64,000 bases of DNA from Halorubellus sp034808145 (GCF_034808145.1 NZ_JAXHGM010000014.1:1-64000); one strand, 5' to 3'. Positions 24,214 through 33,305 are shown, numbered from the stretch's first letter. Translations and numbers: made by a program. The notes: a model not told the origin generated them from the letters alone.

Positions 24214-25041
24214 ATGCAAGACAATGTCACGCATGGTTCTGGCGGCGACGGCGACGAGCGAAGCGACGTGTTCGCCCTCCTCGCACGCAGGCGATACCTC
24301 GTCGCGGCCGCCGGAACGGCCGGCGGTCTCGCGTCACTGAGCGGTTGTCTCAGCGGGAACGGCGACACCGACACCGGCACCGAACCGGAGACCGACGAAC
24401 CACCGGACGAGGAGAACGGCGACGACGACCGACCCGCGGGCGTCTCCGAGGACGAGTTCGAGAACGGGCCCGTCCCCGAAGCGTACCGGACCGCGGTCTC
24501 GCTCGGCGGGGAGACGCGCGACCCGGACGACCTGCAACCGAAGGGAAACGTGAAGTTCTCCGAGTACGACGACGCGCTCGACCGGCCGACGCACGAACCG
24601 GGGCGCTGCTGTGCGAACTGCGCGGACTACGTCCCCGACAAGAACGGGGACGGGTTCGGCGCGTGCGCCGAGGTTGAGGGGTACGTCGACGGCGCCGACT
24701 GGTGCTCGCTCTACGAGTCGCTCCCCGAACCGTCGGTCCCGGAGGACCGCAGCGAGGACGACCTCGCGACGGCCGAGGTCCCCGAGGGATACCGGACGGC
24801 GACCTCGCAGGGCGGCGAGACGCGCGACCCCGAGCAGCTCAGCGCGCAGGCGGACGTCAGCCTCACGGAGTCAGTCGAAGCGATAGCGGACGGCGACGCC
24901 GAACCCGGGCAGTCCTGCGGGAACTGCGCCGAGTTCGTCCCCGACCAGAACGACGACGGGTGGGGCGCGTGCGCCGCCGTCGAAGGATACGTCGCTAGCG
25001 AGGACTGGTGCGTCGTCTGGGAGCACGTCAGCGAGGGCTGA
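24214..25041 (+). CDS. Lipoprotein with two HiPIP-like Fe-S domains
   Basis: The 275-residue product starts with a Tat-like signal (ARRRYLVAAAGTAGG) and a lipobox cysteine (C45, SLSGC), so it is exported and lipid-anchored. Two copies of one domain follow. Each has C-x2-C, a 14-residue gap, C, a 12-residue gap and C: C133/C136/C151/C164 and C235/C238/C253/C266, with a GYV-x-x-x-x-WC end and a preceding YRTA-S-GGETRDP motif. This spacing and the GACA-VEGYV context match high-potential iron-sulfur proteins, which carry one 4Fe-4S cluster for electron transfer. Having two HiPIP domains in one chain is unusual. An ATG at 24172 could also be used. Confidence 0.78.
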   Translation: MQDNVTHGSGGDGDERSDVFALLARRRYLVAAAGTAGGLASLSGCLSGNGDTDTGTEPETDEPPDEENGDDDRPAGVSEDEFENGPVPEAYRTAVSLGGETRDPDDLQPKGNVKFSEYDDALDRPTHEPGRCCANCADYVPDKNGDGFGACAEVEGYVDGADWCSLYESLPEPSVPEDRSEDDLATAEVPEGYRTATSQGGETRDPEQLSAQADVSLTESVEAIADGDAEPGQSCGNCAEFVPDQNDDGWGACAAVEGYVASEDWCVVWEHVSEG

Positions 25042-25048
25042 CCCCGAC

Positions 25049-25345
25049 TCACCCGAGCCGCAGAACCTGCGCGTGCAGCGTGTCCTCGACCTCAAGGACC
25101 GTACTCTCGTCGACGACGCCGGCGTCGACCGCGGCCGCGACGGTCTCGGTGCCGACGAGGTTCGCGACGTCCGCGCGACGGACCGCGTCGACCGCCGCCG
25201 CCGGCTCGACCTCGTCGCCGCCGTAGAACTCCTCGGTGACGGTCAACGAGAGCTCGCCGTCCTCGAACGTCTCACCGAGCAGGTCCGCGTCGCAGGCCGC
25301 GACGAGCAACCCCTCGGTCGTCTCCCGTTCGCTGAGCAGTATCAC
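25049..25345 (-). CDS. DUF424 family protein
   Basis: The 98-residue protein starts MILLSERETTEGLLVAACDADLLG-like and has GETFEDGELSLTVTEEFYGG, the conserved DUF424 core. The family is archaeal and its role is unknown. The start overlaps the stop of the upstream TPR gene by four bases (ATGA), so both are expressed together. It lies convergent with the HiPIP gene. Confidence 0.85.
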   Translation of the reverse strand: MILLSERETTEGLLVAACDADLLGETFEDGELSLTVTEEFYGGDEVEPAAAVDAVRRADVANLVGTETVAAAVDAGVVDESTVLEVEDTLHAQVLRLG

Positions 25346-26241
25346 AGCGGACCACCGCCGCCCGGACCACCTCGACGGTCGCCTCGGCCGTCGCGGCCGC
25401 CGCCTCGCGGGTCGTCGCCGTCGACGCGCGGGTCCTCGCTGGGGTCGGGTCGGGGGTCCTCGCCGCGGAGCCCCTCGGGCGCGTTACCGGGTGCCTGCCC
25501 GGTCTGGGCGTCGACCATCTGCTGCTCCATGTCCTCGCGGAGCTCCTCGGCCTCCGCGGCGACCTCCTCGGCGCGCTCGTCCTCGCCCATGTCCTCGAGC
25601 GCCCGCGCCTTCTCCTCTAGAATCTGGGAGTTCCGCATGCCGAGGCGGATGGCGTTGTCGAAGCACTGCACGGCGTCCTCGGAGAGCCCGCGCTCCGCGA
25701 GGAAGAACCCGCGGTTGTACCACGCCTGCCCGAACCGGTCGTCGATCTCGACGGCGCGCTCGGAGTGCTCCAGGGCGCGCGAGACGTCGCCGGACTCCCA
25801 GAGCGCGTACGCGAGGTTCGTCTCGGCGCTCGCGGCGTGCTCGGACTCGTCGTCGATCTTGAGGGCCTCCCGGTACGCACCGATGGCCTCGTCCCACTCC
25901 TCGAGTTCGGCGTGCGCCGCGCCCTTGTTCACCCAGCCCTCCTGCGCGAGGGCGTCGTCGTCGGTGAACTGGGCGACGCGCTGGAACGTGTCCACGGCCT
26001 GCTCGTAGCGGTTGATGGCGACGTAGTTCAGGCCGACGTCGAGCAGCTCCTCGGCGTCGACGGCGTTCGCGTTCGTGTTCTCGCGGTCCAGGAGGTCGGT
26101 GACGACGCGGCTGTCGACGGGGTCGACCTTCGACGGGTCGACGTCGAGCTCCGGCGGGTCGATGTCGAACTCGGCGTAGGGGTCGTCGAACCCCTGGCCG
26201 GAGGAGTACTCGTGGTCTCGGTCGGGGTTCTCCTCGGTCAT
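25342..26241 (-). CDS. Tetratricopeptide-repeat protein
   Basis: The 299-residue acidic protein begins MTEENPDRDHEYSSGQGFDD. It contains four to five TPR units, readable as LLDVGLNYVAINRYEQAVDTF, GWVNKGAAHAELEEWDEAIGAY, ETNLAYALWESGDVSRALEH and AWYNRGFFLAERGLSEDAVQCF. Such superhelices bind partner proteins. The C-terminal tail is a Gly/Arg/Asp-rich low-complexity segment (DPRGGGRDGRGDRRGG) that may touch nucleic acid. It is translationally coupled to the DUF424 gene by a four-base overlap. Upstream in-frame sequence is noise-like. Confidence 0.85.
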   Translation of the reverse strand: MTEENPDRDHEYSSGQGFDDPYAEFDIDPPELDVDPSKVDPVDSRVVTDLLDRENTNANAVDAEELLDVGLNYVAINRYEQAVDTFQRVAQFTDDDALAQEGWVNKGAAHAELEEWDEAIGAYREALKIDDESEHAASAETNLAYALWESGDVSRALEHSERAVEIDDRFGQAWYNRGFFLAERGLSEDAVQCFDNAIRLGMRNSQILEEKARALEDMGEDERAEEVAAEAEELREDMEQQMVDAQTGQAPGNAPEGLRGEDPRPDPSEDPRVDGDDPRGGGRDGRGDRRGGPGGGGPL

Positions 26242-26514
26242 GGAAGTGGATTTGGCGACGAGCGCGGGTAAGCCCTTCGCTCGCGGCGTCAGAGCGGACC
26301 ACCACGCGGTCGTGCGTATCTCCAGTGGAAGCGAAGGGGGTTCGCGACCCGTTCGCACGGACGACACCGGTCCCCACGCGAACCGGAAGCGAACGCGGTC
26401 GCTCCGCCGAACGCTACGAGCGGTGGTCCGGTTCCAGCGGTCCCGCTGGGGACGAAACGCGCATCCGGCACGTCGACCACGCGGTTCGCGGTCGCGTCGA
26501 CAGCGGCGTTCGTC

Positions 26515-27414
26515 TCACGACCGGGTCCGCTCGACGACGTTCAGGTCGCCGTCGGCGACAAGCGTGAGCGCGTCCCCATCGAACTCGATGGTGAGGCCGA
26601 CCAGCCAGGGGTCGGTCGACCGGACGGTCACGCCGCGGTCGGTTGCCGCGAACTCCAGTTCCCACAGCGGCGTCGAGAACACGTCGACGCCGTGCTCGTG
26701 ACAGAACGAAACGACGTCCCCATCGGGCAGGAGCGCGGTGCCGAGCGTCAGATGCCGCTGATCGCCGCAGTGAGTGCACGACCGGTACACCGACAGCGCT
26801 CTGCGGTCGGAGTCGGCGTACGGCGCCGTCTCGGCGTCCAGGAGTTCGGTGTCGAGCTCGTTCCCGCAAGTGATGCAGACGCTGCGAGCGAACGCGAGGT
26901 GGCGATGCTGGTAGAACGCGGCCACTCGGTCCAGCGCCGCCGACCCTCCCGCGACGACCCCAGGTGGCGCGCCGGAGTACCCGTACGTGTACGCACAGTC
27001 GGGACATTCGACCGAGACCATGCTCTTCTCGATCGTCGCGGTGACGTCCGCTCCACAGTAGTGGCACGCGAACCCGGCGTCGATCCCGTGGACGGAGTCG
27101 CTCTCTTCGAAGGTCCCTCCGCGAATCATGCCGTAGAGCCGGCGTCCTTCGGCGCGCATCCGGTACCCGTCTTCGAGCGATTCGACGTACCGCCCGACCA
27201 GTTGCTTGAGGTGATAGTTGAACTGGCTGGACCCCACGTCGGTGTCGGTCCGCGACCGTAGTTCCGAGAACGACAGCACTGGTGGAGCACCCTGCTCGAC
27301 CCGGGCGTCGCCCAGGGCGCGGACGATCGCCGCTCTGATCTCGTTGCCGACGATCGCGAACGCATCGACCGGGGAGTCGTCGTCGTTCCGGGACCCGTCG
27401 CCCGTGCTCGGCAT
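26515..27414 (-). CDS. Winged-helix regulator with zinc-ribbon domains
   Basis: The 299-residue protein carries an N-terminal ArsR-like winged helix (GNEIRAAIVRALGD; LSFSELRSRTDTDVGSSQFNYHLKQLVGRYV). It is followed by four CxxC pairs: CHYCGAD, CPDCAYTY, CITCGNE and CTHCGDQ, enough for two zinc ribbons. A beta-rich C-terminal domain ends it. Proteins of this layout are common haloarchaeal regulators; targets are unknown. I used the ATG at 27414; a GTG five codons upstream would give a slightly longer product. Confidence 0.85.
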   Translation of the reverse strand: MPSTGDGSRNDDDSPVDAFAIVGNEIRAAIVRALGDARVEQGAPPVLSFSELRSRTDTDVGSSQFNYHLKQLVGRYVESLEDGYRMRAEGRRLYGMIRGGTFEESDSVHGIDAGFACHYCGADVTATIEKSMVSVECPDCAYTYGYSGAPPGVVAGGSAALDRVAAFYQHRHLAFARSVCITCGNELDTELLDAETAPYADSDRRALSVYRSCTHCGDQRHLTLGTALLPDGDVVSFCHEHGVDVFSTPLWELEFAATDRGVTVRSTDPWLVGLTIEFDGDALTLVADGDLNVVERTRS

Positions 27415-27537
27415 GTTCCGACGGACCACACGCAGATTGTTAACGGTTTGGCGGCAGTTCGCCCAGCAACAGTGGTCGCCCGCAGCTCCAGCCGGGACCG
27501 GGCGTGCGTGGAGCGTACGACCGCTCCTCTCACGCGC

Positions 27538-28554
27538 TCAGTCCCGTGCGACGACGTCGACGACGCCGGAGAGGTCGAGCGGGACCGACCCCTTCGTGTA
27601 GCCCTCGACGCTGCCGTCCGGGCGGACGCGGTAGACGAGCGCGGGCCGATGGTGGACGTCCGGGCGTTCGCCACGGACGGCGGCCCACTGGTCGTCGTGG
27701 TAGCTCGAACAGTCGACGAACAGCGTCACGCCGCCGCCGTGCGCTTCGAGCTGGCCGGTGGTCTTCGTCTGCGCGGTCTCCCGGATCGCGGTCACGGGAT
27801 CGTTCGCGGACCGGTCCTGGGGCGGGAGCGGGCGCGTCACCTCGACGAGGTTGCTCGTCCCGTCCGACGCGATGGCGCGGTAATCGAGGCTGTAGCCGCC
27901 CGCGACGTCGATCTCGGGGACGACGTCGTAGCCGGCTTCGGTGAGGAGCCACGCGGCGACGTACTCCGCGATCGCCGACGCCATCCGCGTCAGGTCGAGG
28001 TACTCGCTGGTCCCGAGCTTGCCCGCCATGACGTGGCGGTCGTCGTCGAGGACGCCCGTGTCGAGGACGCGTTCGAGGAACGCGAGCGCGTCGTCCGCGT
28101 CGGCGTCCGGGAACCCGCAGGCGTGCTCGGAGAGGAACTCGCGCGTGGTGTGTCGCCCGTCCTTGCTCATCAGGACGGGCAGGAAGAACCACGCGACGTG
28201 CGGGTACTCCGTCGTCCACGGCGCCTCGACCGCGAGGTCAGCGAGCAGTTCGCGCTGCGCCCAGCGGTGGACCGGGTAGGGTATCTCGTCCCAGTCGCGT
28301 TTGTCGGTCCGCCAGAGCGCGCTCGGCGTCTCGGTGTTCCCGAGCCAGTACGCCTCGCTGTCGTCGTAGAGGAAGAGCGCGATGTCGCCGTTGTCCATCT
28401 CGAACCGCACGCCCGTCCAGCCGTCCGGCGGCCGGTAGTGGGGCGTGGTCCTGGTCGCTCCGAGGTTGTCGTCGAGCGGCGAGAAAATCTGCTGGTGGAC
28501 CTGCTGGTCGGTCCAGCGGCCCTGCGAGTACCGGAAGCGGAGGGGGCGTGCCAC
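27538..28554 (-). CDS. Haloarchaeal conserved protein, DUF5784-like
   Basis: The 338-residue product (starts MARPLRFRYSQGRWTDQQV) looks like a soluble enzyme-sized protein. It is rich in conserved aromatic and charged segments (HRWAQRELLADLAVEAPWTTEYPHVAW; NLVEVTRP; TLFVDCSSYH). I recall this start as the DUF5784 family, but this was not checked. No catalytic motif is recognisable. The gene is divergent from the small acidic protein at 28761. Confidence 0.65.
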   Translation of the reverse strand: MARPLRFRYSQGRWTDQQVHQQIFSPLDDNLGATRTTPHYRPPDGWTGVRFEMDNGDIALFLYDDSEAYWLGNTETPSALWRTDKRDWDEIPYPVHRWAQRELLADLAVEAPWTTEYPHVAWFFLPVLMSKDGRHTTREFLSEHACGFPDADADDALAFLERVLDTGVLDDDRHVMAGKLGTSEYLDLTRMASAIAEYVAAWLLTEAGYDVVPEIDVAGGYSLDYRAIASDGTSNLVEVTRPLPPQDRSANDPVTAIRETAQTKTTGQLEAHGGGVTLFVDCSSYHDDQWAAVRGERPDVHHRPALVYRVRPDGSVEGYTKGSVPLDLSGVVDVVARD

Positions 28555-28725
28555 GTCGCCCGATACGCCCCCCTGTCACATGAGAGCCACGGCATGCGCG
28601 CGCTGTCGTCGGTCGGCATCGAGACGGTTCGAACTCCCCTCGCAGGCGGACCGCGTGATGGAACGCCCAAGACCACTTGCACCCTGGACTTTCATGCCAC
28701 GTGAACGCGTACCGTCGACAGGTTC

Positions 28726-28734
28726 AAATATAGA
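28726..28734 (+). promoter_or_regulatory. TATA box of the DUF5786 gene
   Basis: caaatatag is a clear AT-rich box 27-35 nt upstream of ATG 28761, the distance expected for a leaderless haloarchaeal mRNA. It also supports the choice of that start over GTG 28749 and ATG 28752. Confidence 0.6.
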
Positions 28735-28760
28735 CATGCCTTATCACGGTGATGGTTAGC

Positions 28761-28934
28761 ATGTCGATGGGTGCTTACGACGAGGACGAGTACGAACGTC
28801 GCGAGGAGAAGTCCACGCACGTCGACGCGGACTTCGACGACGAGCGGACGGTCTACCACGGCGAGGTCGAGTACGACTCGGGCGAATCCACCGAGGAACT
28901 GCTCGACCAGTTCAAGCAACTTCAGGAGGAGTAG
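28761..28934 (+). CDS. DUF5786 family small acidic protein
   Basis: The 57-residue protein (starts MSMGAYDEDEYERREEK) is very acidic and ends in SGESTEELLDQFKQLQEE. This is the form of the haloarchaeal DUF5786 family, whose role is unknown. Position of the TATA box supports this start. It is monocistronic, divergent from the DUF5784-like gene. Confidence 0.82.
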   Translation: MSMGAYDEDEYERREEKSTHVDADFDDERTVYHGEVEYDSGESTEELLDQFKQLQEE

Positions 28935-29049
28935 TCGCGACGTCCGGCGACTCGCGGGGGGAGATTCGACGCCGCTGCCAGCCGCGGCACTCCACTCGCA
29001 TCCGGTGATCGGGTCACGTGGCGCTGTCGGCTCGCGTCCAGCGGCCGCG

Positions 29050-29883
29050 TCACGTGGACGGGGCGCTGTCGTCGACGCCGGCGAGCGTCAGACCGACGGA
29101 GAGCGCGGTCGCAGCCGCCACGGCGAGCACGTGCCCGAGCAGCACGACGAGCAGCACCGGTCGGTCGAGGACGAACGGGACGAACGCCAACTGGACCGCG
29201 GCGAACGCGAGGTTCAGTCCGTCGGCGCGAGCGAACGCACGACTCCGGGCCGCGTCGAACTCGAACGTGTACGCCCGCCAGACGGCCGCGACCGCCGCCC
29301 ACCAGCTCGTCCCGATCCGGTAGACGACGTCCCAGAGCACGAGCAGCGTCAGGTACGTCGCCAACACCGGCGGTTCGTCGCCGAGGAGCGCGGCGACGAG
29401 CGGGTCGGCTGCGACGCGCGGGTCGTACACGAACAGGTGCGTGACGACGGCGACGAACGCGAGCACGCCCAGGACGACCTCGACGTTCGACCCGAACAGC
29501 AGCCGTCGGTACGGTTCCGGGGCGTCGAGCTCGCGGATGCGCCTCGCGTACGCGAGCATGAGCGCGCTCCCGACCGCGGCGACCGCGACCGCGGCGGTGC
29601 CGACGACGACACCGGCCCACAGTCCGTACAGCGCCGCGACCACGAGCACGCCCGCCTCGAACGCGAGCACCTGAATGCCGATGGCGGTCGAGGAGCCGAC
29701 GTCGACGCCAGGGAGCGCGCCGACGATGCTCTCGTACACCCACGCGTCGCCGTACTGCGCGTCGGCACGTCGTCCCGCAGCGTCACCGTCGGACGCCGTC
29801 CCGCCAGCGTCCCCAGGGGGACGACCTTCCGCGTCCGTCGTGGCCGCGTCGGCGGACGCGGCGTCGTCTGACGAGCGGGTCAC
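29050..29883 (-). CDS. Polytopic membrane protein of unknown function
   Basis: The 277-residue protein begins with a long acidic, Ala/Asp-rich hydrophilic stretch (about 45 residues). Then come about six hydrophobic helices from 65 to 265, with an RRIRELDAPEPYRRLLFGS loop and a LLVLWDVVYRIGTSWWAA helix. Transport or sensing roles cannot be told. Its ATG overlaps the stop of the upstream NAD(P)-binding gene by four bases, so they share one transcript. Confidence 0.75.
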   Translation of the reverse strand: MTRSSDDAASADAATTDAEGRPPGDAGGTASDGDAAGRRADAQYGDAWVYESIVGALPGVDVGSSTAIGIQVLAFEAGVLVVAALYGLWAGVVVGTAAVAVAAVGSALMLAYARRIRELDAPEPYRRLLFGSNVEVVLGVLAFVAVVTHLFVYDPRVAADPLVAALLGDEPPVLATYLTLLVLWDVVYRIGTSWWAAVAAVWRAYTFEFDAARSRAFARADGLNLAFAAVQLAFVPFVLDRPVLLVVLLGHVLAVAAATALSVGLTLAGVDDSAPST

Positions 29884-30812
29884 TGCAGTCCGGGGCTCCC
29901 GCCCTGGAGCGGGCTGCCGCCGCTCCCGTTCGCCGACCGGGAGAGCGCGCGGCGGACCGCCGAGTCGAACGGCGTCAACGCGACGTCGATCTCGTCGGCG
30001 AGCCGGTCGTCCTCGACGACGACCGGGTTCTTCAGCCCCTCGATGAGGGGGTGAGCCACTTCCTTCGGGACGTCCGAGACGAGGTTGACCCAGTAGGCCG
30101 AGAGCCGCGGCGTCAACACCGGTACGGGGACGATGTACAATCGCTTCCCCATCGCCTCGGCGGTGCGTTCCAGCATCTCGCGGTACGTGAGGACGTCCGG
30201 GCCACCTATCTCGTAGGTCTCACCGGCGGTGTGCGGGCGACTGAGGACGCCAGTGAGGTACCCGACGACGTCGCTCACCGCGATGGGTTGACAGGGCGTG
30301 TTCACCCAGCGCGGCGTGATCATCACGGGGAGGCGGCCGACGAGCTGCGTTATCATCTCGAAGCTCACCGACTCGGCGCCGACGATGATGGCGGCGCGCA
30401 GCGTCGTCAGGTCGAACTCGCCCTCGCTGAGGACCGCCTCGACGCTCCGGCGGGACGCGAGGTGCTCGCTCAGGTCCTCGCCTTCCTCGCCGAGCCCGCC
30501 GAGGTAGACGACGCGGTCGACGCCCGCGGCGTCGGCGGCGGCGACGAAGTTCCGCGCCGCGCGCTCGTCGCGCTCGGCGAAGTCCTCGCCGGAGCGCATC
30601 GAGTGCACGAGGTAGTACGCGACGTCCACGTCGTCGAACGCGCCGCCGAGGCTGTCTGGCTCGAGGAGGTCGCCCTCGTGGACCTCGACCTCGTTCCCGG
30701 GGTAGTCCTCGCGGTTCCGGACCAGTGCGACGACGTCGTGGTCGCCCGCGATGAGCGCGGGGATCAACTCGCCGCCGACGAACCCCGTCGCACCGGTCAC
30801 CAACACGCGCAT
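29880..30812 (-). CDS. NAD(P)-binding atypical SDR protein
   Basis: The 310-residue protein starts MRVLVTGATGFVGGELIPALI with the TGxTGFxG Rossmann motif of atypical (NmrA/NDUFA9-like) short-chain dehydrogenases. Further motifs are VDVAYYLVHSM and VDRVVYLGGLG. The canonical YxxxK is not visible, usual in this group. Similar proteins act as quinone- or isoflavone-type reductases, or bind NAD(P) without catalysis. It is followed, with a 4-base overlap, by the membrane protein gene, suggesting joint action at the membrane. Confidence 0.82.
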   Translation of the reverse strand: MRVLVTGATGFVGGELIPALIAGDHDVVALVRNREDYPGNEVEVHEGDLLEPDSLGGAFDDVDVAYYLVHSMRSGEDFAERDERAARNFVAAADAAGVDRVVYLGGLGEEGEDLSEHLASRRSVEAVLSEGEFDLTTLRAAIIVGAESVSFEMITQLVGRLPVMITPRWVNTPCQPIAVSDVVGYLTGVLSRPHTAGETYEIGGPDVLTYREMLERTAEAMGKRLYIVPVPVLTPRLSAYWVNLVSDVPKEVAHPLIEGLKNPVVVEDDRLADEIDVALTPFDSAVRRALSRSANGSGGSPLQGGSPGLQ

Positions 30813-30887
30813 ACCACGGGGTCGGGCCGCCGCCGTCTTAAGGATGCCTCCAACGCCGTCGAAACGAACCGCTCGTCGCGACGTCGG

Positions 30888-31781
30888 TCAGTCCCAGCCG
30901 GGCGTCTCGGGCGCGCCCCTGGCGTCCTCGACGCGCTCGGCGAGGCCGGGGTCGGACGGCTCTCCGCTGGCGGCGCGCGTCTCCCAGTCGTCGATGGCGG
31001 CGCCGACCCAGGAGCCGGCGTCGAGCGCGCGGTCGCGGTAGCGCTCGTAGGCGTCGTCGTTCCGCTCGATGCGGCCGGGGCTGGCGGCGGCCGCGGTGGC
31101 GACGAACTCCGCGCGGTCCGCGGCGGTCGCCTCGCCCGCCGCGAGCCGCGCGACGCGTCCGTCGAGCGCGCCGGGGTCGGGGTGCGCGAACACCTTCCCC
31201 CCGAGCGCCTGCGGGCCGAACAGCGGTTCGGCGTCCGCCGGCACCGACTCCTCGACGAGGCGGTCGCCGGGTGCGCCGAACTCGCGCTCGACGCGCTCGC
31301 ACACGGACTCCACGTCCATGAGGAGGTTCCGCCCCGGGTAGGTCGCGCACTCGTCGGGGTACAGCTCGTCGTCGTGGACGCGGCACTGCAAGGTCTCGGG
31401 GTCGAGGAACGCGCACGTCGGGAGCCACGACGTCTCGTCGGCGCCGACCGGCGCGACCGGCTTCGGCGGCTTCCGGAGGCCGACGAAGAACGCCGGGCGG
31501 CCCGCGACGGCGGCGACGTCGAACCCGTCGACGCGCACCGACCGGTCGGACGCCTCGCCCGCGTCGCCGGCGGCGGGCGTGCGCTCCCAGAGCCGCGGCG
31601 CGAGCGCGTCCGCGAACCCCGCGGTGACGAAGTCACGGACCTCGTCGCGCGTCAACGGCACGAGGTTGTACACGTCGTCGAGCGGGCGTTCGGGGCCGAC
31701 GCGCTCGTGGTCGTCCGGCGTCGCCGACAGCGACCGCCAGTCGACGCAGCAGCCCGCGCAGCCCTCGCAGTTCACGCGCAT
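30888..31781 (-). CDS. YkgJ-family cysteine-cluster protein
   Basis: The 297-residue protein opens with MRVNCEGCAGCCVDW, a CxxCxxCC cysteine cluster characteristic of the YkgJ/YkgJ-like Fe-S or zinc proteins. More cysteines follow in PTCAFLDPETLQCRVHDD and YPDECATYPGR, matching the family's C-x-L-x-x-x-x-C-x-I/V-x-x-x-R-P-x-x-C-x-x-F/Y-P layout. Function in general is unknown, possibly Fe-S binding. I preferred the MRVNCEGC start over MRAEGPS seven codons earlier. Confidence 0.87.
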   Translation of the reverse strand: MRVNCEGCAGCCVDWRSLSATPDDHERVGPERPLDDVYNLVPLTRDEVRDFVTAGFADALAPRLWERTPAAGDAGEASDRSVRVDGFDVAAVAGRPAFFVGLRKPPKPVAPVGADETSWLPTCAFLDPETLQCRVHDDELYPDECATYPGRNLLMDVESVCERVEREFGAPGDRLVEESVPADAEPLFGPQALGGKVFAHPDPGALDGRVARLAAGEATAADRAEFVATAAAASPGRIERNDDAYERYRDRALDAGSWVGAAIDDWETRAASGEPSDPGLAERVEDARGAPETPGWD

Positions 31782-31899
31782 ACTCGGCCCTTCTGCACGC
31801 AACGACGAAATACCTCGCTCGGTCGTCGTCGGTCGACGCGACGGTCGTCCGGGGCCGCGTCCCGTCGCCGTTCCCGACTCGGGGAGGGAGTCCCGGCGT

Positions 31900-32499
31900 T
31901 CAGACGCCGAGCCACTCGTCGTCCCGGACGGGATAGCCGCGCTTCCGGCAGTGCTTCGCCGCCTCCCGACGCACGTCTCGACTCCCGGGAAGGGCCTCCT
32001 TCTCGTGGATGCGCTCGACGATCCAGTCGGCGATGACGCCGATGGGTTCGTCGTCGTCGGCGGCGTCGACGTCCGCGAGCGCCGCGAACGTCCGCTGGTA
32101 GCCGTCGCGCTGTGACTCGGGGAACTCCGGGTCCGGGAGCGTCGCCGCGGCCTCCGCGACGCGTTTCATCGCCCCGGCGACCGTCGGTCGCTGCACTCGC
32201 TCGCGGACCGCGGTCGGGGAGTCGAACGTCTCGACGTCCGTCTCCGGGACGAGCGCCGCGACGGCGTACGTGTCCGCGCCCGTCCGGACCTCGCGCTCGC
32301 CGACGGCGGCGACGACCTCGACGCCCGTCGCCGGGAACGCGACGTCGTCGAGCGCTCGCTCCAGTTCGGCGAGTTCGCTCGAATCGACCGGCGGCTCGGG
32401 CTCGTCCGCGCGCTCGATGGCGGTCCTGATGGCGCGCTCCCGCTGGCGTCTGTCGGCGTCGTCCGCCTGTTTCTCTCGCCCTCGTTTATTGTCTGCCAT
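31900..32499 (-). CDS. Conserved acidic haloarchaeal protein, DUF5789-like
   Basis: The 199-residue hydrophilic protein begins MADNKRGREKQADDADRRQRER. Its middle, ELERALDDVAFPATGVEVVAAVGEREV, resembles the DUF5789 core of other haloarchaeal proteins. A helical C-terminal domain follows (DWIVERIHEKEALPG; AAKHCRKRGYPVRDDEWLGV). No catalytic motif is visible. The family name is from memory only. Confidence 0.65.
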   Translation of the reverse strand: MADNKRGREKQADDADRRQRERAIRTAIERADEPEPPVDSSELAELERALDDVAFPATGVEVVAAVGEREVRTGADTYAVAALVPETDVETFDSPTAVRERVQRPTVAGAMKRVAEAAATLPDPEFPESQRDGYQRTFAALADVDAADDDEPIGVIADWIVERIHEKEALPGSRDVRREAAKHCRKRGYPVRDDEWLGV

Positions 32500-32684
32500 C
32501 CTCTAGCATACGAGAGCTGGACGAATAACCCTGTGCCAAAGCGGTCACTCGCGAGCCACTTCGCGCGGTCACCTCACCATCGCGCGGCCACCCTACCAGT
32601 CGTGGCCACGGCTCGCGGGTCGCGGCCACGGACTGCGGCCGGCTCGGAGAAAGACACTTGCGGCGCTGGCACCGACTCGCTCGT

Positions 32685-32879
32685 GTGACGACCGACCCCT
32701 GTGACGGCTGCGGGAAGCGCGTCCGCGTCGCCGGCGGCATCGGCGACATGTGGACCGCGCCCGGGCCCTCCGGCGGCATGACCCTCGAGTTCGACGACGG
32801 CACCGAAGCGTTCCTCTGCTTCGACTGCATCGAATCGCTCCCCGACGACCCGACGAAAGGCGACGTGCCCGGGGCGTAG
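32685..32879 (+). CDS. Small zinc-binding protein with two CxxC pairs
   Basis: The product has 64 residues from a GTG at 32685. The first CxxC (DPCDGCGKRV) and the second (FLCFDCIESL) make a compact zinc-ribbon. The middle includes VAGGIGDMWTAPGPSGG. Longer readings start at TTG 32658, but the GTG gives the usual MTTDPC start. The ORF looks coding and lies divergent from the DUF5789-like gene. Function unknown. Confidence 0.65.
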   Translation: MTTDPCDGCGKRVRVAGGIGDMWTAPGPSGGMTLEFDDGTEAFLCFDCIESLPDDPTKGDVPGA

Positions 32880-32935
32880 CCGCTCGCGACCGACGCCCCG
32901 TAACGCACTCGGCGCTGGCGACCGAACTCGCGGGT

Positions 32936-33241
32936 ATGGTCGCGTCCCGTCGGTTGCTCGTGCTCGCGCTCTCGCTCGCGGCGGTCGGCTCCATCGTCCT
33001 CGGGGGCGTGCTCGTGACGGTCTTGGAGCAGTCGGCGGGCGGGCTCGGTGCGGTCGGTGACCCGCTCGTGCTCGCGGCGGTCGTCGGACTCCTCGGGGTC
33101 GCGCTCGGCGCGGCGGTCGCGAACGCGCTCACCGGTCCCGGTGGCCCGAGCGGGCCGGACGGCCCGACGCCCGCGGACCAGCGACGCGAGGCGAACGAGT
33201 GGGGTGACCCACCCGGTGTCGACGTCGACGACGACGAGTGA
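32936..33241 (+). CDS. Small two-helix membrane protein
   Basis: The product has 101 residues. Two hydrophobic helices (about 6-27 and 42-66) precede a Pro/Gly-rich hydrophilic tail, in the cytoplasm or outside, with DQRREANEWGDPPGVDVDDDE. It lies between the small zinc protein and the helicase. No function can be assigned. Confidence 0.6.
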   Translation: MVASRRLLVLALSLAAVGSIVLGGVLVTVLEQSAGGLGAVGDPLVLAAVVGLLGVALGAAVANALTGPGGPSGPDGPTPADQRREANEWGDPPGVDVDDDE

Positions 33242-33305
33242 GGTCGGGGCGCGTCCGCGGAGACCGGGGAGACGAGCGGCCGCGGTGCGTCGTCGACCGC
33301 GGGAG

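Noticed and set aside
28618..28650. GGTTCGAAC segment like a tRNA T-arm
   Set aside because: No acceptor stem or anticodon arm can be formed with nearby sequence; the palindromic ttcgaa is common in this DNA.
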